Assembly (NCBI GenBank): GCA_013138975.1
Contig: WTBR01000041.1
Coordinates: 1-64,000, forward strand
Reading direction: 5' to 3'
Length of the DNA stretch: 64,000 nucleotides
Source: Bacteroidales bacterium
Lineage (GTDB): Bacteria; Bacteroidota; Bacteroidia; Bacteroidales; UBA12077
The notes under the pieces are model-generated. The model saw nothing but the letters and a program-made list of their open reading frames with translations, was not told where the DNA came from and did not search any database. A program made the position numbers and the translations under genes. This document shows, in pieces, positions 35,756 to 44,912 of the stretch (position 1 is the stretch's first letter; every line of letters starts with the position of its first letter).

Positions 35756-38110
35756 ATGGACAAAATTAAATTTACAACAAAACTTTATACTAGATTGTTT
35801 TGGACTTTGGTTTCAATACCTATTCTTACAATCATTTTACTATTTGTATTAATATCCTTTGAAAAGCTTGGCGAAATGCCAAGTTTTAAAGAATTGGAGA
35901 ATCCTGAAAATAATCTAGCTTCTGAAATTTTTTCAGATGATGATGTATTAATTGGAAATCTTTTCTGGGATAATAGGTCATATGCAAAACATAACGAAAT
36001 TCCACAAAACATAATTGACGCTTTAATTGCAACTGAAGATGTCCGTTTTCATCAACATTCAGGAATTGATGCACGTGGTTTAGGAAGAGTATTAGTATAC
36101 TCTATTTTAATGAATGATAGATCTTCCGGTGGTGGTAGTACAATTACGCAACAACTTGCAAAAAACCTTTTCCCAAGAGATACAACTTCATACAAAACTT
36201 CTATTGGAAGAAAATTAAATCTTGGCGTTTCTAAATTTAAAGAATGGGTTACAGCAGTAAAACTTGAGCGCAATTACACCAAAGACGAAATCATTGTAAT
36301 GTACTTAAATACAGTGCCTTTTGGAGGGATTACATATGGTGTTAAATCAGCTGCAAAAACATACTTTAACATACCTCCTGATTCATTAAAAACAGAACAA
36401 TCTGCATTGCTGATTGGATTATTAAAAGCTCCAACTTATTATAGTCCTGTTCGAAATCCCGAAAGATCGAAACTAAGAAGGAATGTTGTTCTAAATCAAA
36501 TGAATAAATACAATTATATTACGAATGAAGAGTTTGATTCTTTAAGTATTCTTCCAATTGAACTAACTTACAAAATCCAAGATCAAAATGTTGGTTTAGC
36601 AACTTACTTTAGGGGATATTTAAGATTAACATTAAATAAGTCTAAACCCAATAAAAAGAATTATTATTCAGATCGTGATTATAGAAATGATTCTATTGAA
36701 TGGCTCACAAATCCTTTATATGGCTGGTGTAAAAAGAATAAAAAACCTGATGGTTCTGACTATGATCTCTATAGAGATGGCTTAAAGATTTATACAACTA
36801 TTGATTCTCGAATGCAAAAATATGCCGAAGAAGCGTTAGTTGAACATTTAAGTCAAGACTTGCAGAATGATTTTAATTTGGAACAAGAAAATAATCCTAA
36901 TGCTCCTTATTACGAAGAGTTAGGTGATGAAGAATTAAAGGATATTATTGACTTAGCTATTCGAAGGACTGAAAGATACAGAAGGCTTCGAAGAAGAGGC
37001 GTTAAAAAGGATTCAATAAAATCAATTTTTAATTCTCTAACGAAAATGACTGTTTTTTCATGGAAAGGTGAAGTTGACACTGTAATGACTCCTTTAGACT
37101 CTTTGCTTTATTATAAAAATTATTTAAGAGCTGGATTTATTTCTATTGACCCACATAATGGATATGTTAAAGCTTATGTTGGTGGTCCAAATTTCAAACA
37201 TTTTAAGTACGATTATGTAACGCAAGCCAAAAGACAGGTTGGCTCAACAATAAAGCCATTCTTATATACCCTTGCAATGAAAGAAGGATATTCTCCTTGT
37301 TATAAAGTACCAAATATACCAAGCACCTTTATTTTAAATGACACAACCTGGACTCCTAAAAACTCCGGCTCATCAAGTAAAGATGGACAAATGGTAACTT
37401 TAAAATGGGGGCTTTCAAATTCTGTCAACTATATTTCTGCTTGGTTAATTAAACAATTTAATCCTGTTTCGGTAATTGATGTAATGCGTAAAATGGGTGT
37501 AAAAAGTAGAATTGCTGCAGTTCCGTCTATCTTTTTAGGAACTTCGGATATATCACTTACAGAGATGGTAAGTGCATACTCAACTTTTTCGAATAAGGGT
37601 GTACATTCTGAACCCGTTTTTGTTACACGAATTGAAGATAAAAATGGAAATATTCTTGCTAAATTTACTTCCAACAAAAACGAGGCTATAAGTGCCCAAA
37701 CAGCATATCTTATGACTAACCTACTTCAAGGTGTAGTTCGTTCCGGATCAGGAAGAAGAGTAAGATTTAAATACGAATTATACAACGAAATTGGCGGAAA
37801 AACCGGAACAACACAGAATCAGTCAGATGGTTGGTTTATGGGTGTTACTCCAAATTTAGTTTCGGGTGTTTGGGTTGGTGGCGAAGATCGCAGTATCCAT
37901 TTTAAAGGCATAACACTTGGTCAAGGAGCAAATATGGCACTGCCTATTTGGGCACTTTATATGAAAAAGGTTTATAACGACTCTACCATAGTTGGCGTTA
38001 CTCAAGAAGATAAATTTGATGAACCGATCAATTTTTCAATTGATATGGATTGTGACAAATATGAAGAAAATAAATCTGATCAAGAAAGTTTTGATAGCGA
38101 ATTCTTCTAA
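35756..38110 (+). CDS. Bifunctional penicillin-binding protein 1A
   Basis: 784 residues. One TM helix near 14-34. The glycosyltransferase family 51 domain has EDVRFHQHSGID (94-105) and GGSTITQQLAKNLF (126-139), followed by KDEIIVMYLNTVPFG. The transpeptidase domain has the active-site GSTIKPF (near 496), SNSVNY and KTGTTQNQSDGWF (near 681). It polymerises and cross-links peptidoglycan at the inner membrane. The stop overlaps the convergent ABC gene by 4 bp. Confidence 0.95.
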   Translation: MDKIKFTTKLYTRLFWTLVSIPILTIILLFVLISFEKLGEMPSFKELENPENNLASEIFSDDDVLIGNLFWDNRSYAKHNEIPQNIIDALIATEDVRFHQHSGIDARGLGRVLVYSILMNDRSSGGGSTITQQLAKNLFPRDTTSYKTSIGRKLNLGVSKFKEWVTAVKLERNYTKDEIIVMYLNTVPFGGITYGVKSAAKTYFNIPPDSLKTEQSALLIGLLKAPTYYSPVRNPERSKLRRNVVLNQMNKYNYITNEEFDSLSILPIELTYKIQDQNVGLATYFRGYLRLTLNKSKPNKKNYYSDRDYRNDSIEWLTNPLYGWCKKNKKPDGSDYDLYRDGLKIYTTIDSRMQKYAEEALVEHLSQDLQNDFNLEQENNPNAPYYEELGDEELKDIIDLAIRRTERYRRLRRRGVKKDSIKSIFNSLTKMTVFSWKGEVDTVMTPLDSLLYYKNYLRAGFISIDPHNGYVKAYVGGPNFKHFKYDYVTQAKRQVGSTIKPFLYTLAMKEGYSPCYKVPNIPSTFILNDTTWTPKNSGSSSKDGQMVTLKWGLSNSVNYISAWLIKQFNPVSVIDVMRKMGVKSRIAAVPSIFLGTSDISLTEMVSAYSTFSNKGVHSEPVFVTRIEDKNGNILAKFTSNKNEAISAQTAYLMTNLLQGVVRSGSGRRVRFKYELYNEIGGKTGTTQNQSDGWFMGVTPNLVSGVWVGGEDRSIHFKGITLGQGANMALPIWALYMKKVYNDSTIVGVTQEDKFDEPINFSIDMDCDKYEENKSDQESFDSEFF

Positions 38111-39798
38111 TTGCTTTTTATAATTGGAATTGAATCAATAAGATTTTTAGTATACTCTGAAGCAGGTGATTTATATATTTCATCTGCTTTATTTATTTCT
38201 ATAAGTTCCCCATTTTTCATAACCATTATTCTATCTGCCATATATTTAACTACCGATAAATCATGAGAGATAAAAATATATGTTAATTGCAATTCGTCTT
38301 TTAAATCATTAAGTAAATTTAAAATCTCAGCCTGTACCGAAACATCGAGAGCAGAAACAGATTCATCGCAAATAATAAATTCGGGATTTAAAATTAAAGC
38401 TCGAGCAATTACAATTCTTTGCCTTTGCCCCCCGGAAAATTCGTGTGGATATTTATAATAACTATCCGAATCTAATTTCACTTTCTTCAACATTTCAAAG
38501 ACCTTCTCTTTTTGTTCTGTATTATTTTTACATATACCGTGAACAATAAGAGGTTCGGTTAATGCATCACCAATTATTAATTTGGGGTTTAAAGATGAAT
38601 ACGGATCTTGAAATATTATTTGTGCATTTTTTCTATACTGTTTAAGTTCTCTTGTTGTTAGTTCATTTAGCAATTTTCCTTTATATTTTACGAAGCCTGA
38701 ACTTTGCTCAATTAACTGAACAATAATTCTTCCTAAAGTAGTTTTTCCGCAGCCTGACTCCCCAACCAACCCTAAGGTTTCTCCTTTAAAGACTTCAAAA
38801 TTTAAATTCTGCACAGCTATTTGTTGCTGTTTGGGTTTTCCTAGAAAATTCCTTTTCGATACAAAAACTTTATTTAATTGATTTACACTTAATACTACTT
38901 CTTCAGAAGGTTTTTTTTTATTTCTATTATCATTAAATGTACTTTCATCTATTTCTACTGATTCAATAAAATCCGATAAAATAGGTAATCGTTCTCTTAA
39001 GAAATTTAAGTCGGGTCTACAATTTAATAAGCCTTTGGTATATGGATGCTCCGGATTTAACAAAATTTGATCTGACGTTCCAAATTCTACAACTTCTCCT
39101 TTATACATAACAAGTACATCATCTGCAATTTGAGATATAACACCTAAATCATGTGAAATAAAAATTATACTCATTTGGTATTTTACTTGAATTTGCTTTA
39201 ACAACTCTATAATTGTTTTCTGCACAGTTACATCTAATGCAGTTGTAGGCTCATCGGCTATTAATATTGATGGTTTTAAAGCAATTGCCATTGCAATCAT
39301 TACTCGTTGTTTCTGACCTCCTGAAATTTCATGTGGATAACTATTATATATTCTTTTGGGATCAGGGAATTTGACTTCTTCAAATAATTTTGCCACTTGA
39401 CTTTTTGCTTCTTTTCTTGATATTTTTGAATGTTTCATTATTATTTCAAGAACTTGATCTCCACATCTTAAAGATGGATTTAACGAAGTCATAGGTTCCT
39501 GAAAAATCATTGAAATATCTTTACCTCTTATATTAAGCAGTTCTTCATCGCTTAATTGATTTAGATTTACTTTCTTATTCTGAGTGAAATAAAAAATATC
39601 TCCTTTATCAATAATGGCATTATTTGGAAGTAATTTTAAAATTGATAATGCTGTTAGTGACTTTCCTGACCCAGACTCTCCAACTATTCCGAGTGTTTTA
39701 GATTTAAATAAAGAAAATGAAATATCCTTTAAAACTTGTGTCTTACCAAGCTTATTTGAAAACGATAATGATAGATTTTTAACCTCAAGTAACTTCAC
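38107..39798 (-). CDS. Double-NBD peptide-type ABC ATPase (DppD-DppF / YejF-like)
   Basis: 563 residues with two complete nucleotide-binding domains. NBD1 has GESGSGKSLTALS, EISGGQKQRVMIAMA and ILIADEPTTALDVT. NBD2 has GESGCGKTTLGR, EFSGGQRQRIVIARA and FIICDESVSALDVS. Each domain ends in the oligopeptide-family tail (NPEHPYTKGLL; SPASEYTKNLI). This fused form matches YejF/GsiA-type ATPases for peptide import. No permease or binding protein gene lies nearby, so its membrane partner is elsewhere. Confidence 0.9.
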   Translation of the reverse strand: MKLLEVKNLSLSFSNKLGKTQVLKDISFSLFKSKTLGIVGESGSGKSLTALSILKLLPNNAIIDKGDIFYFTQNKKVNLNQLSDEELLNIRGKDISMIFQEPMTSLNPSLRCGDQVLEIIMKHSKISRKEAKSQVAKLFEEVKFPDPKRIYNSYPHEISGGQKQRVMIAMAIALKPSILIADEPTTALDVTVQKTIIELLKQIQVKYQMSIIFISHDLGVISQIADDVLVMYKGEVVEFGTSDQILLNPEHPYTKGLLNCRPDLNFLRERLPILSDFIESVEIDESTFNDNRNKKKPSEEVVLSVNQLNKVFVSKRNFLGKPKQQQIAVQNLNFEVFKGETLGLVGESGCGKTTLGRIIVQLIEQSSGFVKYKGKLLNELTTRELKQYRKNAQIIFQDPYSSLNPKLIIGDALTEPLIVHGICKNNTEQKEKVFEMLKKVKLDSDSYYKYPHEFSGGQRQRIVIARALILNPEFIICDESVSALDVSVQAEILNLLNDLKDELQLTYIFISHDLSVVKYMADRIMVMKNGELIEINKADEIYKSPASEYTKNLIDSIPIIKSN

Positions 39799-39803
39799 AA
39801 AAT

Positions 39804-41171
39804 TTAATTCTTCTTAAATAATGATCTAAACAATTCTTCGACTCTAGAAACTTTAACAATTTCAATTTTATATTTAGATTGATCTAATCCTTTTGAATTA
39901 TATTTAGAAATATAAATTTTCTTAAATCCCAATTTATTTGCTTCGCTAATTCTTTGATCAACTCTGGCAACGGGTCTAATTTCTCCAGTTAGACCAACTT
40001 CTCCTGCAAAACAAACATCTTTATCAATTGGCAAATCGAGGTTTGAAGATAAAACAGAGGCAATAACTGCCAAATCGATAGCAGGATCATCTACTTTTAT
40101 TCCACCTGCAATATTTAAGAATACATCTTTTTGCGCCAATCTGAAACCTGCCCGTTTTTCCAACACTGCTAGTAACATCCCTAATCTTCTGTTATCAAAA
40201 CCTGTAGAAGATCTCTGCGGTGTACCATAAGCAGCAGAACTTGCCAATGCTTGAATTTCAATAAGCAAGGGTCTTGCTCCGTTTATAGTCGATGCAATTG
40301 CTGTTCCACTTAAATTATCGTCTGATTGAGTAATTAATATTTCCGAAGGATTTGTAACTTCTCTTAACCCTTTTTCACCCATTTCAAATATGCCTAATTC
40401 CGACGTAGAACCAAACCTATTTTTTGTGGTTCTTAGTATTCGGTACATATGATTATGATCGCCTTCGAACTGCAGAACAGTGTCCACTATATGTTCCAAA
40501 ACTTTTGGTCCTGCTAAATTTCCATCTTTTGTAATATGACCAATTAAGAAAACAGGAACATTTTTCTCTTTTGCAAATTTTAGCAGAGACGCCGCTGATT
40601 CCCTAACCTGAGTAACTGTTCCTGCAGATGATTCTATTTTATCCGAATAAAGTGTTTGAATAGAATCTATAATCAGTAAATCGGGATTTACATTTAATGT
40701 TTGCGTAAAAATATTCTCCAATAATGTTTCACTTAAGATAAAACAATTATCATTTTGAAGACTTAGTCGTTCTGCTCTCATTTTTATTTGCTGAGGACTT
40801 TCTTCTCCTGATATATATAATACTTTTAAATGTTGTAGTTTTAAAGCAACTTGTAATGCAAGAGTAGATTTTCCAATGCCTGGCTCTCCTCCAATTAAAA
40901 TCATTGATCCAGGAACTAAACCACCGCCTAATATTCTATCTAACTCACCTATATTTGTAGAAATTCTTCCTTCTTTTTTACTTTTTACTTCTGAAATTTT
41001 TTGTGGAAATTGTTTTTCTGATTCGTATAATACTTGATTTTGCTTGCTTGTCTTAGTAATAACTTGTTCTGTATAAGTATTCCATTCTCCACACGAAGGA
41101 CATTTACCAATCCATTTAGAAGATTCTGCTCCACAATTCTTACAAAAGAATACTGATTTTAATTTTGCCAT
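39804..41171 (-). CDS. radA: DNA repair protein RadA
   Basis: 455 residues. N-terminal C4 zinc finger (Cys10, 13, 24, 27), Walker A GEPGIGKST (95-103), Walker B LLIIDSIQT, the RadA-specific KNRFG motif (RTTKNRFGSTSELG) and a C-terminal Lon-protease-like domain (ending in VARVDQRISEANKLGFKKI). RadA is a helicase-like recombination factor that extends D-loops. It lies between the ABC gene (5-bp gap) and the heptose adenylyltransferase gene (2-bp gap). Confidence 0.95.
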   Translation of the reverse strand: MAKLKSVFFCKNCGAESSKWIGKCPSCGEWNTYTEQVITKTSKQNQVLYESEKQFPQKISEVKSKKEGRISTNIGELDRILGGGLVPGSMILIGGEPGIGKSTLALQVALKLQHLKVLYISGEESPQQIKMRAERLSLQNDNCFILSETLLENIFTQTLNVNPDLLIIDSIQTLYSDKIESSAGTVTQVRESAASLLKFAKEKNVPVFLIGHITKDGNLAGPKVLEHIVDTVLQFEGDHNHMYRILRTTKNRFGSTSELGIFEMGEKGLREVTNPSEILITQSDDNLSGTAIASTINGARPLLIEIQALASSAAYGTPQRSSTGFDNRRLGMLLAVLEKRAGFRLAQKDVFLNIAGGIKVDDPAIDLAVIASVLSSNLDLPIDKDVCFAGEVGLTGEIRPVARVDQRISEANKLGFKKIYISKYNSKGLDQSKYKIEIVKVSRVEELFRSLFKKN

Positions 41172-41173
41172 TA

Positions 41174-41665
41174 TTAATCCTTTTTCAATTTCTCAATTAT
41201 AGACGTTGTGGAATATCCTTCAATAAAATCAATCGTAATTACTTTACCTCCCTTAGCAATAACAATATCAGACCCTATAATATCTTTAATACTATAATCG
41301 CTACCTTTTATTAATACATCGGGTTGCACTCTTTTTATTAAATTATATGGTGTATCATCGTCGAATAAAACGATTGCAGAAACGAAACTTAAAGATGCTA
41401 ATAAAATTGAACGTGCATATTCATCTTGAACAGGACGGGTTTCGCCTTTTATCCTTCTCACAGAACTATCAGTATTTACACCAATTATCAACACATCGCC
41501 ATGGTTAGCTGCTTGTGCTAAATATTCAACATGACCGCGATGTAGAATATCAAAACAACCATTTGTAAAAACAATTTTTTGATTTTTTAATTTCCAGTAA
41601 GTTAAGTATGATTCAATATTATTTATGTCAATAATTTTTGATTGAATAATATTCAATTTATCCAT
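41174..41665 (-). CDS. rfaE2: D-glycero-beta-D-manno-heptose-1-phosphate adenylyltransferase
   Basis: 163 residues, the single-domain form of the HldE C-terminal enzyme. The cytidylyltransferase-like signature FTNGCFDILHRGHVEYL contains HRGH, and later GVNTDSSVRRIKGETRPVQ and GSDY are typical. It makes ADP-heptose for lipopolysaccharide core. It is tightly spaced with radA downstream. Confidence 0.92.
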   Translation of the reverse strand: MDKLNIIQSKIIDINNIESYLTYWKLKNQKIVFTNGCFDILHRGHVEYLAQAANHGDVLIIGVNTDSSVRRIKGETRPVQDEYARSILLASLSFVSAIVLFDDDTPYNLIKRVQPDVLIKGSDYSIKDIIGSDIVIAKGGKVITIDFIEGYSTTSIIEKLKKD

Positions 41666-41695
41666 AAAATCTCTTTTTAAGATTAATCAGTAAAT

Positions 41696-42712
41696 TTAAA
41701 TATTATTTTTTCTTTTCCGGCGGGAATTAATAAATAACATTAAAATAGAAAATGTACCCAAGATAATTACCAAAACAGCCTGTGATTCGTGCTGAATAGT
41801 TGCAAATACGAGACCGTCTTCTCGCGAAATACCATATAATGAAAGAGCCATAGTAACAATCCAGTGAAATGCTCCAATTCCTCCTTGAACAGGTGCAGCC
41901 ATTCCCAATCCACCTATAACTAATAAAAATAATCCGTCAATAGGTTTTAAGCCTTGTGTTGCCTGAATTGAAAAAATAACCACATAAGTCATTAAAAAAT
42001 ACATTAACCAAATTAAAACAGTATGGAATAAAAACTCAGAACGACTTCGCATTTTTGTTACTGTTTTAACTCCTGAGATCACTCCTCTAATTATTTTTCG
42101 TATTTTAATAACAATTCTTACTCTTTTAAATCTTTTTCTGAAAAAATAAACTAACCCAATTGATGAACTAATAACAATAACAATAAGCAACCAGTAATAA
42201 ATAGAAAAATCAACGGTATTAATTAACTTTCTTGACATTGGTATAAAAACATTGTCTTTTATAAAAAGTCCGAATGATTCTATTTTGGCAATAAAGACTA
42301 TAAATAATAAAAATAATAGAACAATCATATCAATTGCCCGTTCAATAATAACTGTTCCAATTAGGGAATCCATTGGAATCTTATCTGTTTTTGTTAATGA
42401 ACCACAGCGACTTATCTCACCTATCCGTGGAAAAGCAAAATTTGCTAAATACCCAACCATTAATGCATAAAAAACATTTTTTACCGGCGGATTAAAATTT
42501 AAAGGTTCTATTAATAATTTCCACCTGTAGGCTCTGCTAACATACCCAATAAATGCAAAAAATATAGACAAAAGTACCCAGTAGTAATTTGCATTTTTTA
42601 GATCATCAAGTAAAGTGTCAAAAGCAACACCCTTAAATGCAAGGTATAACATTGCAATTCCTATAGCTAGGAAAAGAAAAAAATTAAAGGTCTTTATGAT
42701 TTTCCGTTTCAA
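41696..42712 (-). CDS. Flippase-like / lysylphosphatidylglycerol synthase TM-domain protein
   Basis: 338 residues with about eight TM helices. Patterns typical of the YbhN/AglD-like UPF0104 family: a YVSRAYRWKLLIEPL loop, NFAFPRIGEISRC (the conserved P-R-x-G-E), and AAPVQGGIGAFHW (conserved GGxGxFH). Related proteins are proposed glycolipid flippases or aminoacyl-lipid synthase membrane domains; this one has no C-terminal synthase domain. It lies 4 bp downstream of panD. Confidence 0.82.
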   Translation of the reverse strand: MKRKIIKTFNFFLFLAIGIAMLYLAFKGVAFDTLLDDLKNANYYWVLLSIFFAFIGYVSRAYRWKLLIEPLNFNPPVKNVFYALMVGYLANFAFPRIGEISRCGSLTKTDKIPMDSLIGTVIIERAIDMIVLLFLLFIVFIAKIESFGLFIKDNVFIPMSRKLINTVDFSIYYWLLIVIVISSSIGLVYFFRKRFKRVRIVIKIRKIIRGVISGVKTVTKMRSRSEFLFHTVLIWLMYFLMTYVVIFSIQATQGLKPIDGLFLLVIGGLGMAAPVQGGIGAFHWIVTMALSLYGISREDGLVFATIQHESQAVLVIILGTFSILMLFINSRRKRKNNI

Positions 42713-42716
42713 TGAT

Positions 42717-43067
42717 TCAGACTAATTTATTTGTTGCAGTATCGGGAAAGATTAAAAAAGGTTTGAAACTTTTAGCTTCTTCAAAATCCATTGAAGCATA
42801 AGAGATTATAATAATAACATCACCCACGGTTGCTTTCCTTGCAGCAGGCCCATTCAAACAAATTTCTCCAGAACCTCTTTCTCCTTTAATTACATATGTT
42901 TCCAGACGCTCACCATTATTGATATTTACAATTTGAACTTTTTCATTTTCAATGATATTGGAGGCTTCTAATAAATCCTCATCAATTGTAATACTACCCA
43001 CATATTGTAGATTAGCTTCAGTTACTGTAACCTTATGTAGTTTCGACTTAACAACTTCAATATTCAT
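42717..43067 (-). CDS. panD: Aspartate 1-decarboxylase
   Basis: 116 residues. The autocleavage site Gly24-Ser25 (QYVGSITID) gives the pyruvoyl cofactor. Other family blocks are [34 protein letters not shown] and [10 protein letters not shown]. It makes beta-alanine from aspartate for pantothenate and coenzyme A. It follows panC after 26 bp. Confidence 0.96.
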   Translation of the reverse strand: MNIEVVKSKLHKVTVTEANLQYVGSITIDEDLLEASNIIENEKVQIVNINNGERLETYVIKGERGSGEICLNGPAARKATVGDVIIIISYASMDFEEAKSFKPFLIFPDTATNKLV

Positions 43068-43093
43068 AATAATTCCACAGATTTAATGCAAAG

Positions 43094-43939
43094 TTAAGAA
43101 TAAAATCTAATATTGTCTATCAATCGGATTGTTCCAACTTGAACAGCAATACAACCAACTTTTTCTATTTCACTATTCCAAGAACTAATTGGTTCAAGAC
43201 TAGTGTAATCAACTATTTCAAAATATTCAACTTTCAAAAAAACATTTTTATTTATTGTTTCTTTTACCCAATCCTTTGTTTCTGAAACGGTCATTGATTT
43301 TGCTTTTTCTTGAGCATTAAGAAGAGTCATTGAGATTAATTTTACATTTGCTCTTTGATCAGCTGTCAACAACATATTCCTGGAACTCATAGCCAAGCCA
43401 TCTTTTTCTCTTAATATTGGACAAGAAATTACATCAATGTCAAAATTTAATTGATTAGTTAAACTTTTAATTATAGCAAGCTGTTGAAAATCCTTTTCTC
43501 CAAAATAAGCCTTATCAGGATTCACTATTTCAAAAAATTTACTAACTATTAATGCAACACCTCTAAAATGTCCTGGACGATGTTCTCCTTCCATTACTTT
43601 ATCCAGATTACCAAAATTAAATTCTCGATTATCTTCAGAAGGATACATGTTATTTTCAGAAGGAGTAAAAAGAATGTCACATTTAACTTTTTTTAACTTC
43701 TCTAAATCATCTTCCAAAATCCTAGGGTATTTAGCATAATCACCTTTATCGTTGAACTGAGTAGGATTAACAAAAATACTAACTATCGTTATATCATTAT
43801 CTTTATTTGAACACTCAATTAAAGACAAATGCCCTTCATGCAAAGCACCCATAGTAGGAACAAATCCAATACACAAACTCTCTTTTTTTAAAGTAGTTAC
43901 TTTCTCCGAAAGTTCTTTACTATTCTCAATAATTATCAT
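43094..43939 (-). CDS. panC: Pantothenate synthetase (pantoate-beta-alanine ligase)
   Basis: 281 residues. ATP-binding HxGH motif in VPTMGALHEGHLSLI, then FVNPTQFN, VMEGEHRPGHFRGV, FGEKDFQQL and the KMSKS-like AMSSRN. It joins pantoate and beta-alanine using ATP. It heads the panC-panD-flippase-like run and is divergent from the short starch-synthase-like gene. Confidence 0.96.
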   Translation of the reverse strand: MIIIENSKELSEKVTTLKKESLCIGFVPTMGALHEGHLSLIECSNKDNDITIVSIFVNPTQFNDKGDYAKYPRILEDDLEKLKKVKCDILFTPSENNMYPSEDNREFNFGNLDKVMEGEHRPGHFRGVALIVSKFFEIVNPDKAYFGEKDFQQLAIIKSLTNQLNFDIDVISCPILREKDGLAMSSRNMLLTADQRANVKLISMTLLNAQEKAKSMTVSETKDWVKETINKNVFLKVEYFEIVDYTSLEPISSWNSEIEKVGCIAVQVGTIRLIDNIRFYS

Positions 43940-44042
43940 AAAATATTGTAATAAAAAAAATAATTAGTTCGACAAAGTAAAAAATAATATTTTAAATAAT
44001 AACAATATAATAGCTTGATAAGTTTAAGGAAAGAGTAATTAG

Positions 44043-44073
44043 TTGATGATTAATATAATTTTTACTAATTTTG
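44043..44073 (+). promoter_or_regulatory. Bacteroidota-type promoter of the starch-synthase-like/DUF4270/glmS run
   Basis: TTG at 44043-44045, a 20-bp spacer, then TAATTTTG at 44066-44073, matching the phylum consensus. The start codons near 44090-44102 follow at once, so the leader is very short. Confidence 0.65.
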
Positions 44074-44089
44074 CGGTGTTTAAATTAAT

Positions 44090-44905
44090 TTGAATTCCCA
44101 GATGGAAAATACGAAGGTTTTATTTATTTCGCAAGAAATTACACCATATCTACCTGAAAGCAAAATGTCTTTAATTGGAAGACACTTGCCACAAGGCATA
44201 CAAGAGAGAGGGAAAGAAATTAGGACATTTATGCCTAAATATGGTTCCATAAACGAACGACGTAATCAGTTGCATGAGGTTATTCGTCTTTCAGGTATGA
44301 ATTTGATTATAAATGATACTGATCATCCATTAATCATAAAAGTTGCATCAATACAAGCTGCAAGAATGCAAGTATATTTTATTGATAATGAAGATTACTT
44401 CCAAAGAAAATTCATGCTAAAAGATGAAAATGAAAAACCTTTTGAAGATAATGATGAAAGAACTATTTTCTTTGCACGAGGAGTTCTTGAAACTGTAAAA
44501 AAATTACGATGGGCTCCAGATATCATCCATTGTCACGGATGGTTTACTAGTCTTGTGCCGTTATATATCAAGAAAGCATATAATGAAGATCCCTTATTTG
44601 CAAATTCAAAAATTGTATATTCAGTATATGACAATGATTTTGACAAACCCTTAAAAAAAGAATTTAAGGACAAATTATTATATGAAAACATTACTAAAAA
44701 AGATGTTGATATCTTAAAAGATCCTAATTATATTAACCTGAGCAAGCTTGCTATTGAAATGTCTGATGCTACAATTATTGGCAGTGAAGCAATAAATCCT
44801 GAAATTTCAAGTTTTATTAAAAATTCCAAAAAACCTTACCTTGATTTTAAAAATGAAGAGGAATATATTGAAGCTTACTCAAATTTCTATGACGAAATAC
44901 TATAA
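44090..44905 (+). CDS. Short glycogen/starch-synthase-like protein (GT5 N domain only)
   Basis: 271 residues matching only the N-terminal Rossmann domain of GT5 starch/glycogen synthases: VLFISQEITPYLPESKMSLIGRHLPQGIQERG, then FMPKYGSINERR, FFARGVLETVKKLRWAPDIIHCHGWFTSLVPLYIK. Full GlgA enzymes have about 480 residues and a KxGGL ADP-glucose motif; here that loop lacks it and the C-terminal catalytic domain is absent. It is therefore unlikely to be a working synthase alone. A start at 44102 (MENTK) is also possible. DUF4270 follows. Confidence 0.75.
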   Translation: MNSQMENTKVLFISQEITPYLPESKMSLIGRHLPQGIQERGKEIRTFMPKYGSINERRNQLHEVIRLSGMNLIINDTDHPLIIKVASIQAARMQVYFIDNEDYFQRKFMLKDENEKPFEDNDERTIFFARGVLETVKKLRWAPDIIHCHGWFTSLVPLYIKKAYNEDPLFANSKIVYSVYDNDFDKPLKKEFKDKLLYENITKKDVDILKDPNYINLSKLAIEMSDATIIGSEAINPEISSFIKNSKKPYLDFKNEEEYIEAYSNFYDEIL

Positions 44906-44912
44906 AAATCTT

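Noticed and set aside
38107..39798. Complete peptide-import operon
   Set aside because: Only the fused ATPase is present; no permease or binding-protein gene adjoins it.
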